From NCBI GenBank assembly GCA_007129775.1, contig SKUV01000188.1:1-21963 (forward strand): a stretch of DNA of 21,963 bases, read 5' to 3'. A program made the translations under genes and the position numbers. The notes beneath the pieces were generated by a model. It saw only the letters and a program-made list of their open reading frames with translations. It did not search any database and was not told where the DNA came from. This document shows, in pieces, positions 15,403 through 21,963 of this stretch; the stretch's first letter is position 1, and each line of letters begins with the position of its first letter. Source of the stretch: Paracoccaceae bacterium. GTDB lineage: Bacteria; Pseudomonadota; Alphaproteobacteria; Rhodobacterales; Rhodobacteraceae.

Positions 15403-17556
15403 ATGGCGGACGAAGCCTATCTGAGCCAGATCTGGTATCGCGTGGCCCGGCTCACGCCGCGGTTGCGGCCCCATGTGAAGGTCCACCGGCACCGCTATCG
15501 CGGGCAGGCGTGGTATGTGCTGCACGATCAGGCCACGGGGCGCATCCACCGCTTTACCCCGGCGGCCTACATGCTGATCGGCCAGTTCGACGGCACCCGC
15601 AGCGTCGATGAGGTCTGGCAGGCCATCGCCGCCACGCTGGATGCCGACGCGCCCAGTCAGGACGAGGTGATCCGCCTTCTGTCGCGGCTGCACCAGAACG
15701 ATCTGATCCAGTATCGCTCCGCCCCCGATGTGGCCGACCTCCTGGAACGCTACAACCGGCAGCATTACCAGTTGCTGAAACAGAACCTGACCAACCCGGT
15801 GATGTTCCGCGTGCCGCTGTGGGATCCGGATGCCTTTCTGGCGCGCAGCCTGCCCTTCGTGCGCCCGCTTCTGGGCTGGTTCGGGCTGTTTCTGTGGATC
15901 GCGGTGCTGGTGGCGGGGCTGATCACCGCGGCGTTGAACTGGGGCCGGCTGACCCATAATCTCGGCGATCAGTTGATGAGCGCCACGAACCTGATCGTGA
16001 TCGCGCTCAGCTATCCGGTGATCAAGGCGCTGCACGAACTTGGCCACGGCTGGCTGACCAAGGTCCGCGGCGGCGAGATCCGCGAATGCGGCATCATGTT
16101 TCTGGTGTTCTACCCCGTGCCTTACGTCGATGCCTCGTCCGCATCGGCCTTTCGCAACAAATGGGACCGCGCCGCGGTGGCGGGGGGTGGCATCATCGTC
16201 GAGACCTTCGTCGCCGCCGTGGCGGTGATCGTCTGGGCCTCGGTGGAGCCCGGAATGGTCAGCGCCATCGCCTATAACCTCGTGATCATCGGCTCGGTCT
16301 CGACGCTGGTGATCAACGGCAACCCGCTGCTGAAATTCGACGGCTATTACGTGCTGTCCGACCTGATAGAAAGCCCCAACCTCGCCACGCGGGCGAACAA
16401 TTACTGGGGCCACATTATCCAGCGCTATGTCTTCGGCGCGCGACAGTTGCGCGAGGAGATCGCGACACCGGGCGAAAAGGCATGGTTTCTGGCCTATGCG
16501 CCGGCGGCCTTCGTCTATCGCATGGTGGTAATGCTGGGCATCGCCTTTTATGTGTCGGGCCATGCCTTCATCCTTGGCGTGCTGATCGCGGCGTGGTCGC
16601 TGTTCAACGCCGTCGTCAAACCCGCTTTCAAGCATCTGCGCCATGTCGTCACCTCGCCCAAGCTGCGCAAGGTGCGCAGGCGCGCCATGGGCTGGACCTT
16701 TGGCACCATCGGTGTTCTGGTGCTGGCGCTGCTGGCGGTGCCGCTGCCCCTGCGCACCGATACCGAGGGCGTGATCTGGCTGCCCGATGCCGCCCATGTC
16801 CGGGCCAGAACGGCTGGCTTCGTCGTCGATCTGCCGGCCGGCCGCGGGGCCGAGGTGGCGGCGCAGTCCGTGCTCGCCCGGCTGGAGGAGCCGACGCTTT
16901 CCGCCCGGATCGACGCGCTGGAATGGCGCGCAGAAGAGATGCGGCGCCGTGCGCTTGCCCTGTCGGTGAACGACCGCGCCGGTGCCGAAGTGGCTGAATT
17001 GCAACGGCAGGAGGCGCTGGCCGAACTGGCGCGTGAACGCGCGCGGGCCGCGGCGTTGAGTATCCGCGCGCCGCTGCATGGCCGGTTCGAGCCGGCGATG
17101 TCGCCAGAGGCGATGCCGGGCCGCTATCTGGCCGAAGGCGACCTGATCGGCTTTGTCCTGCCGCCACGGGCAGAGGTGGCGCGCATCGTGGTCACACAAG
17201 ACAACAACGCGCTGGTGCGCGAACGCACCCGCGATGTCGAGATCAAGCAGGCCGGCCATCTGGAGGCCCGCCACCGCGCCGCGATCCTGCGCGAGGTGCC
17301 CTCGGCCCAGAACGTCCTGCCCAGCCCGGCGCTCGCGCGGGCGTCCGGCGGGCGCTTCATGACCGATCCGACCGATGCCGAGGGGCTGCGCGTGCTCGAT
17401 CAGATCTTCATCTACGATCTGGCCTTGCCCGAGGGGCTGGCCGGTGCGCCCTATGGCACGCGGGTTCATGTGCGTTTCGATCACGGGATGGAGCCGGCGG
17501 CGGCCCAGATCATCCGCCGGGTGCGTCAGCTTCTCTTGCGGCATTTCGATGCCTGA
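15403..17556 (+). CDS. PqqD-like / M50 site-2-protease-type / HlyD-like fusion membrane protein
   Basis: The protein has 717 residues. Residues about 25-105 resemble a PqqD-like winged-helix or peptide-recognition domain (WYVLHDQATGRIHRFTPAAY, then a helix-rich part). A multi-span membrane region (about 155-450) holds the M50 zinc motif HELGH (211-215; bases 16033-16047) and the second motif NPLLKFDG (307-314), whose Asp is the usual third zinc ligand. Both are intact, so intramembrane proteolysis is plausible. After the last span (about 431-450), residues 455-560 form a lipoyl/HlyD-like half with a short coiled coil (about 500-550) and RAPLHGRFEPAM (555-566). A beta-barrel-like end follows. 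It pairs with the preceding adaptor and may form a complex with it. Its 3' end overlaps the SecA-like gene by 8 bases. The substrate is unknown; the giant protein's missing N terminus is an obvious candidate. Domain calls are good and the role inferred. Confidence 0.88.
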   Translation: MADEAYLSQIWYRVARLTPRLRPHVKVHRHRYRGQAWYVLHDQATGRIHRFTPAAYMLIGQFDGTRSVDEVWQAIAATLDADAPSQDEVIRLLSRLHQNDLIQYRSAPDVADLLERYNRQHYQLLKQNLTNPVMFRVPLWDPDAFLARSLPFVRPLLGWFGLFLWIAVLVAGLITAALNWGRLTHNLGDQLMSATNLIVIALSYPVIKALHELGHGWLTKVRGGEIRECGIMFLVFYPVPYVDASSASAFRNKWDRAAVAGGGIIVETFVAAVAVIVWASVEPGMVSAIAYNLVIIGSVSTLVINGNPLLKFDGYYVLSDLIESPNLATRANNYWGHIIQRYVFGARQLREEIATPGEKAWFLAYAPAAFVYRMVVMLGIAFYVSGHAFILGVLIAAWSLFNAVVKPAFKHLRHVVTSPKLRKVRRRAMGWTFGTIGVLVLALLAVPLPLRTDTEGVIWLPDAAHVRARTAGFVVDLPAGRGAEVAAQSVLARLEEPTLSARIDALEWRAEEMRRRALALSVNDRAGAEVAELQRQEALAELARERARAAALSIRAPLHGRFEPAMSPEAMPGRYLAEGDLIGFVLPPRAEVARIVVTQDNNALVRERTRDVEIKQAGHLEARHRAAILREVPSAQNVLPSPALARASGGRFMTDPTDAEGLRVLDQIFIYDLALPEGLAGAPYGTRVHVRFDHGMEPAAAQIIRRVRQLLLRHFDA

Positions 17557-19543
17557 GGTGCAGGGCATCCTCGGCTTCGGCCGACTGGCGCGCGGGGTCG
17601 CGCCCTATCTGGAATTGGCCGATCCGGTCTCCAACGCCTTCGACCGATGGCTGGAACGGCGGCTGGGGGCGGTGATGGCGCGGCTGCCGCTGACGCGGAC
17701 GCGGCTGGCGCGGCGGGCCGCGGGAATCATTGCCCAAGGCGCGGCGCTGTCGCATCTGGATGACGCAGCCCTGCGCACCCGGGCGCTCGCGCTGCGCGGC
17801 CGCCTGTTGGCGCGGCCCTCGGATGCCGCGACGCGCGATCTGGCCTTTGCCATGGTGCGCGAGGCCACGGGCCGTTGTCTGGGCAAGCTGCATTACAAGG
17901 TGCAGATCATGGGCGCGCTCGCGCTATACGAAGGCCGCATGGTCGAGATGGCGACGGGCGAGGGCAAGACCCTGACCGCTGCGCCGGCGGCCGTGGTCGC
18001 AGCGCTGTCGGGCCTGCCGGTGCATGTGGTCACCGTCAATGACTATCTCGCCGCACGGGATGCCGAGGAGTTGCGCCCGGTCTTTGATTTCTTCGGCCTC
18101 TCGGTCGGCGTGATCGACAGCGATATGGACCCGGCCGCGCGCATCGCCGCCTATCGCTGCGACATCACCTATGTCTCCAACAAGAACCTGACCTTTGACT
18201 ATCTGCGCGACCGGGTCGGACTGCGGCAGGCCCGTGGGCAGGGCCGGCGGCAGGTGCGCGCGCTGATCGAGGGCAATGCCGCGCCGGGGGCGGGGCTGAT
18301 GCTGCGCGGGCTGGCCTTTGCCATCGTGGACGAGGCCGACAGCGTTTTCGTGGACGAGGCGCGCACGCCGCTGATCCTGTCGGCCACCGCCGATGATGCG
18401 GAGGCCGCGGCGCTTTACGCCACCGCGCTGCGGCTCGCCCGCGGGCTGGAGCGGAGGCGGGATTTCACTCTGGATGCGATGCTACGCAACATCACCCTGA
18501 CCGAGGCGGGCAAGGCCCGGCTGACCGAGGCAGCCGAGGCCGAGGGCCTGCCCGGGCTCTGGCGGATACGCCGCGCGCGTGAGGAATTGGCGCGACAGGC
18601 GCTGTCGGCACTGTGGCTGTTCGAGGCCGGTCGCGACTATGTGGTGCAGGACGGCAAGGTTCAGATCGTGGACGAGTTCACCGGCCGGATCATGGCCGAC
18701 CGCAGCTGGCAGGGCGGGCTGCATCAGATGATCGAGGCGCGGGAGGGGCTGGAGGTGACCGGGCGCAAGGAAACCCTCGCGCGGATCACCTATCAACGCT
18801 TCTTCCGGCGCTACGCGCGACTATCGGGGATGACCGGCACCGGCATGGAACTGGCCGGTGAATTCCGCGAGGTTTTCGGCCTGCCCACCCTGCGCATCCC
18901 GACCCACCGGCGCAGCCAGCGACGGCATCTGGGCACGCGGATGCTGCGCACGGAGGCCGAGAAATGGGAGGCCGTGGCGGTGCGGGTGGCCGAAGTGCAC
19001 GCCACCGGCCAGCCGGTGCTGATCGGCACGCGGTCGGTGGAGGCGTCGGAGCGGGCGGCGGCGGCGCTGGCGGAGCGGGGCCTGCCGGCGGTGGTGCTGA
19101 ACGCCACGCAGGATGCAGAAGAGGCCGCCATCGTCGCCCGGGCCGGCACGCTGGGCGCAGTGACCGTGGCCACCAACATCGCCGGAAGGGGCACCGACAT
19201 CCGGCTGAGCGAGGGGGTGGCGGGCCTTGGCGGGCTGCATGTGATCCTGACGGAGTTTCACGAATCGAGCCGCATCGACCGCCAGCTTTACGGCCGCGCG
19301 GGCCGGCAGGGCGACCCGGGAAGCACCGAGGCGATCGTCTGTCTGGAGGATGAGTTGTTCGCCCGCTTCGCGCCTTTGCTGCACGCGCTGGCGTGCCGGG
19401 CGCCGCTGCGCCCGCTCTGCGCGCTCATGCGCCGGCAGGCACAGGCGCGCGCGGAAGCCGAACATGCCACGACCCGCGCCGAACAGACCCGCGCCGACCG
19501 CGACTCGGAGCGCGCGCTGGCCTTTACCGGTCCGCTGGAATAG
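17549..19543 (+). CDS. Shortened SecA-like preprotein translocase ATPase (accessory SecA paralogue)
   Basis: The protein has 664 residues, against roughly 900 in housekeeping SecA. Conserved SecA text is intact: MATGEGKT Walker A (134-141), VTVNDYLAARDAE (161-173), FDYLRDR (216-222), the DEAD-box VDEAD plus DEARTPLILS (260-278), a PPXD-length insert (about 279-362), DYVVQDGKVQIVDEFTGR (363-380), GRKETLARITYQRFFRRYARLSGMTGT (from 405), LIGTRSVEAS (491-500), ATNIAGRGTDI (541-551) and RIDRQLYGRAGRQGDPGS (575-592). Only about 72 residues follow, ending inside what would be the first scaffold helix. The helical wing, two-helix finger and zinc-binding tail are therefore missing. The ATG at 17549 lies inside the end of the M50 gene (8-base overlap), which implies coupled translation. 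Longer in-frame starts would sit deep in the M50 gene. The energy-coupling motifs are complete, so an active ATPase is likely. Export of the giant protein is inferred from gene order. Confidence 0.9.
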   Translation: MPEVQGILGFGRLARGVAPYLELADPVSNAFDRWLERRLGAVMARLPLTRTRLARRAAGIIAQGAALSHLDDAALRTRALALRGRLLARPSDAATRDLAFAMVREATGRCLGKLHYKVQIMGALALYEGRMVEMATGEGKTLTAAPAAVVAALSGLPVHVVTVNDYLAARDAEELRPVFDFFGLSVGVIDSDMDPAARIAAYRCDITYVSNKNLTFDYLRDRVGLRQARGQGRRQVRALIEGNAAPGAGLMLRGLAFAIVDEADSVFVDEARTPLILSATADDAEAAALYATALRLARGLERRRDFTLDAMLRNITLTEAGKARLTEAAEAEGLPGLWRIRRAREELARQALSALWLFEAGRDYVVQDGKVQIVDEFTGRIMADRSWQGGLHQMIEAREGLEVTGRKETLARITYQRFFRRYARLSGMTGTGMELAGEFREVFGLPTLRIPTHRRSQRRHLGTRMLRTEAEKWEAVAVRVAEVHATGQPVLIGTRSVEASERAAAALAERGLPAVVLNATQDAEEAAIVARAGTLGAVTVATNIAGRGTDIRLSEGVAGLGGLHVILTEFHESSRIDRQLYGRAGRQGDPGSTEAIVCLEDELFARFAPLLHALACRAPLRPLCALMRRQAQARAEAEHATTRAEQTRADRDSERALAFTGPLE

Positions 19544-19583
19544 CGCGCCGAACCTGCGACGGGGCCGTATCATCGGACGGGGG

Positions 19584-19621
19584 GGCGGCCTCGGGGGGGA
19601 TTGACCCCCCGCTCGGCCGCC
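19584..19621 (+). terminator. GC-rich hairpin behind the SecA-like gene (possible terminator)
   Basis: An inverted repeat pairs GGCGGCC (19584-19590) with GGCCGCC (19615-19621). Inside it, a G run (19593-19599) pairs with CCCCCC (19605-19610) around a small loop. It starts 40 bases after the SecA-like stop codon. No T run follows, so it is not a standard Rho-independent terminator. It may stop or stabilise the operon transcript. The rest of 19544-19783 shows no gene and no promoter that I can support. Confidence 0.5.
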
Positions 19622-19768
19622 GCGCGCACGCAGGCGCGCATCGGCACGCGCGCCCGGTGGCTTCGCCGCCCTGGGCTGGGGGCTCCGCACAAGCAGTGCC
19701 CGCGCCCGCCGCGTATCGACAGCGCCCTGTCGCTGGGTCATCTTTCGCCCGATGCGGAAAGCGGTGGC

Positions 19769-19775
19769 AGAAGGG
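19769..19775 (+). promoter_or_regulatory. Ribosome binding site of the mobA-fusion gene
   Basis: AGAAGGG stands 8 bases before the ATG at 19784. This ATG also places the conserved MobA glycine-rich loop at residues 8-19, as in the family. It therefore decides the start over in-frame codons further upstream, which run into the hairpin region. Confidence 0.65.
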
Positions 19776-19783
19776 CGGCGCGG

Positions 19784-21295
19784 ATGAAGATTGCAGGGGC
19801 CATTCTGGCCGGAGGGGCGGGCCGCCGGCTGGGCGGGGTCGACAAGGCGCGGCTCGACCTGGGTGGAGAATGGATGGCGGCACGGGTGGCCGCGCGGCTT
19901 GCGCCGCAGGTCGACCAGCTGGCGCTGGTCGCGCGGGGCGATCCCGCGCGCTTCGCCCCTCTTGTCCTGCCGGTTCTGGCCGATGGCATTCCCGGGGGCG
20001 CCGGCCCGCTGGCGGGGCTGCTGGGTGCGCTCGACTGGGCGGCGGAGATCGGTGCCGAGGCGGTTCTGAGCGTGCCGGTTGACACGCCCTTTCTGCCGCC
20101 CGATCTGGGTGCCCGGCTGGCGAGTGCGCTGGGCGCCGGACCTGCTGCCATCGCCGTGGCGGGCGGCCGGCGCCATCCGGTTTGCGGGCTCTGGCGGGTG
20201 GCGCTGCGCGGACCACTGCGCGCGGCGCTGGAAGGCGGGATGCGCCGCGTTGACGCTTTCGCCACCGGCATCGTGGCGGCGGAGGCGACCTTCGACGCCG
20301 CGGAGGCGTTTCTCAACATCAACACGCCCGAAGACCTGCGCGCCGCGCGGGCGCGCGCGGCGGCGGCGCGCCCTGTCGCTGGCGGCTTCGACCGTATCGT
20401 GATGGTCGACTGGTCCGCAAGCGGCGCGCCCTCGCCGCGAAAGCCGTCTGCCGATGCGATCTGGATCGGCACAGCCGACGAGAACGGCGCTCAGGCGACG
20501 TATCACCGCACGCGGGCGGAGGCCGAAGCGGCGCTGGGCAACGCTTTCGCCAAGGTGCGCGCGCAGGGTGCCCGCGTGCTTGCAGGATTCGATTTCCCTT
20601 TGGGCTATCCCACCGGATTCGTCCGCTGCCTGACCGGCGCGCAAAGCGCCTTCGCGCTGTGGGACTGGCTGGAGGCGCATGTCGAGGACGCGCCCGACAA
20701 CGCCAACAACCGCTTTCAACTGGCCGCCCGCATAAATGCCCTACTGCACGGACGCGGGCCGTTCTGGGGGCGGCCGGAGGGGCTGAACCTGCCGGACCTG
20801 CCCGCGCGCAAGCTGGTCGATTACGGCCCCGCCATGCCAGAGCGGCGCCGGGTGGAGGAGGCCGCGCGCCGGGCGCAGCCGGTCTGGAAGCTCTACACCA
20901 CCGGGTCCGTGGGGTCGCAGGCGCTACTGGGGCTGCCGATGCTGGCCCGGCTGCGCAAACGCTTTGGCGCAGCTGTCTGGCCGTTCGATGCCCCCGACGG
21001 CCCGCTGGTTCTGGCCGAGATCTATCCGGCGGTGATCGAGCCGGAGGTGAAGGCCGCGATGACGGAAGGCACGATCAAGGACGCGCTGCAGGTGCGGCTG
21101 CTGGCGCAAGCCTTCTGGCGGTTGCAGGCCGGTGGCGGGCTCGCGGACGCCTTCGCCGCCGCGCCGGACTGGCCGGGACGGCAGGAGGAGGGCTGGATCC
21201 TCGGCGTGGGCGTGGAAGCCGCGCTACGGGCCGCGGCGCGTCAGGCCGACAGCCCGCCCGGCAGGTCGGGCCGGTCGAGCGCGCCAAAGCCGTAG
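19784..21295 (+). CDS. mobA: MobA molybdenum cofactor guanylyltransferase fused to a DUF429-like (RNase-H-fold) domain
   Basis: The protein has 503 residues. Residues 1 to about 190 are MobA, which transfers GMP from GTP to molybdopterin to make the MGD cofactor. The nucleotide loop LAGGAGRRLGGVDKA (8-22), VPVDTPFLPPDL (97-108, metal-binding Asp), a PVCGLWR strand (132-138) and NINTPEDL (178-185) are all present. The MobA part is near the usual family length. After an Ala/Arg-rich linker (about 186-200) comes a second domain (about 202-485). It shows VDWSAS (208-213), GFDFPLGYP (268-276), AEIYPAV (411-417) and a late KDALQVRLLAQAFWRL helix. The acidic residues fit an RNase-H-like DUF429 fold. 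In relatives I recall this as a separate gene loosely named molybdopterin guanine dinucleotide synthesis protein; its reaction is unknown. The C-terminal tail (about 487-503) is encoded inside the 3' end of pheS. MobA is secure and the second domain moderately so. Confidence 0.88.
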   Translation: MKIAGAILAGGAGRRLGGVDKARLDLGGEWMAARVAARLAPQVDQLALVARGDPARFAPLVLPVLADGIPGGAGPLAGLLGALDWAAEIGAEAVLSVPVDTPFLPPDLGARLASALGAGPAAIAVAGGRRHPVCGLWRVALRGPLRAALEGGMRRVDAFATGIVAAEATFDAAEAFLNINTPEDLRAARARAAAARPVAGGFDRIVMVDWSASGAPSPRKPSADAIWIGTADENGAQATYHRTRAEAEAALGNAFAKVRAQGARVLAGFDFPLGYPTGFVRCLTGAQSAFALWDWLEAHVEDAPDNANNRFQLAARINALLHGRGPFWGRPEGLNLPDLPARKLVDYGPAMPERRRVEEAARRAQPVWKLYTTGSVGSQALLGLPMLARLRKRFGAAVWPFDAPDGPLVLAEIYPAVIEPEVKAAMTEGTIKDALQVRLLAQAFWRLQAGGGLADAFAAAPDWPGRQEEGWILGVGVEAALRAAARQADSPPGRSGRSSAPKP

Positions 21296-21963
21296 TGGCG
21301 CAGCCAGCGCAGATCGGATTCGAAGAACGCCCGCAGGTCGGGGATACCGTATTTCAGCATCGCGATCCGATCGATTCCCATGCCGAAGGCGAAACCCTGC
21401 CACTGATCCGGGTCGATCCCGCCGGCGCGCAGCACATGGGGGTGGACCATGCCGGAGCCGAGAATCTCCATCCAGCTGTCACCCTCGCCGATTTTCAATT
21501 GACCGCCTTCCCATGAGCAGCGGATGTCCACCTCGGCCGAGGGTTCGGTGAACGGGAAATGGGAGGCGCGAAAGCGCAACTCTACCCCGTCGACCTCGAA
21601 AAAGGCGCGGCAGAATTCCTCCAGCACCCATTTCAGATTGGCCATCGACAGGTCGCGATCGATCGCCAGCCCCTCGACCTGATGGAACATCGGCGTGTGG
21701 GTCTGGTCCATGTCCATGCGATAGACGCGGCCCGGCGCGATCACCCTCAGGGGCGCACCACGGGCCTGCATGGCACGTATCTGCACCGGCGAGGTATGGG
21801 TGCGCAGCACATGGGGCGGGCGGTTGTCGCCCGCATCGCGGTGCATGAAAAAGGTGTCGTGCTCCTGCCGCGCCGGGTGTTCGGGGGCGATGTTCAGCGC
21901 GTCGAAATTGTACCAGTCGGATTCGACCTGCGGGCCTTCGGCCACGGCAAAGCCCATGTCGGC
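21241..21963 (-). CDS. pheS: Phenylalanine--tRNA ligase alpha subunit, C-terminal part (5' end outside window)
   Basis: About 240 C-terminal residues are visible, against roughly 330 in typical PheS. The frame stays open to the window edge (an Ala-Asp precedes the first Met), so that Met is internal. The class II synthetase core is clear: GPQVESDWYNFDALN, HPARQEHDTFF, LRTHTSPVQIRAM, the motif 2 region with GRVYRMDMDQTHTPMFHQVEG, FPFTEPSAEVD, GSGMVHPHVLR and the motif 3 text GFAFGMGIDRIAMLKYGIPDLR. With PheT it charges tRNA-Phe in the cytoplasm. All expected active-site blocks in this part are present. It faces the mobA-fusion gene tail to tail, with the last 55 bases shared. The identification is certain. 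Confidence 0.97.
   Translation of the reverse strand, partial: ADMGFAVAEGPQVESDWYNFDALNIAPEHPARQEHDTFFMHRDAGDNRPPHVLRTHTSPVQIRAMQARGAPLRVIAPGRVYRMDMDQTHTPMFHQVEGLAIDRDLSMANLKWVLEEFCRAFFEVDGVELRFRASHFPFTEPSAEVDIRCSWEGGQLKIGEGDSWMEILGSGMVHPHVLRAGGIDPDQWQGFAFGMGIDRIAMLKYGIPDLRAFFESDLRWLRHYGFGALDRPDLPGGLSA

Noticed and set aside
17375..17548. Longer N terminus for the SecA-like protein
   Set aside because: The extra 58 residues lie out of frame within the M50 gene, are Arg/Ser/Cys-rich and do not resemble SecA. The ATG at 17549 suits the family better.
13449..17568. Minus-strand frames opposite the two adaptor genes
   Set aside because: They mirror the codon bias of the GAF-HlyD and M50 genes. 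The plus-strand products have unmistakable catalytic and adaptor motifs.
19601..19629. TTGACC as a -35 promoter box for the mobA fusion
   Set aside because: It sits in the loop and stem of the hairpin and has no AT-rich -10 partner at the right spacing.
18821..20719. Minus-strand frame of 632 codons across the SecA-like and mobA genes
   Set aside because: It spans two well-supported plus-strand genes and the hairpin, and its translation is Arg/Gln/Gly-rich without domain features.

Overview
The window is very GC-rich and gene-dense. Codon style, a phenylalanyl-tRNA synthetase alpha chain and a MobA-type gene point to an alphaproteobacterium, most likely of the Rhodobacterales/Rhodobacteraceae. 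That placement is my inference from recall of families and was not tested by a search.

Layout. Positions 1-12882 (+) are the 3' part of one giant uninterrupted gene (over 4,290 codons visible; its start lies upstream of the window). It encodes a multidomain surface or extracellular-type protein. In order it carries RHS/YD-like repeats, a dockerin-like calcium-binding pair, Ig/cadherin-like modules, a hydrophobic segment, a beta-propeller-like section, an alpha/beta-hydrolase-like module, a long helical section, a metalloprotease-like motif, a jelly-roll-like module, a run of Ig-like (He_PIG-type) repeats and two cohesin-like modules. Four genes follow on the same strand at spacings of 25, 4, 1 and -8 bases, so they very probably form one operon. 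They encode a small DUF3467 protein, a GAF-domain protein fused to an HlyD-type membrane-fusion adaptor, a PqqD-like/M50 site-2-protease/HlyD-like fusion, and a shortened SecA-like ATPase. A GC-rich hairpin lies behind the SecA-like gene.

Positions 19784-21295 (+) encode MobA (molybdenum cofactor guanylyltransferase) fused to a second, RNase-H-like (DUF429-type) domain. This gene converges on, and overlaps by 55 bases, the 3' end of pheS (21241-21963, minus strand, 5' end outside the window).

How it may work together. The five-gene block looks like a giant surface protein encoded with its own handling machinery: a SecA-type motor, two envelope-spanning HlyD-type adaptors (one carrying an intramembrane protease and a possible leader-binding domain, the other cytoplasmic GAF domains) and a small DUF3467 protein. 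No ABC exporter ATPase, TolC-type channel or RTX repeats are visible. I know of no characterised secretion system with this set of parts, so I treat the block as the candidate undescribed system. The export role is inference. The MobA and PheS genes are ordinary housekeeping neighbours apart from the fusion and the overlap.
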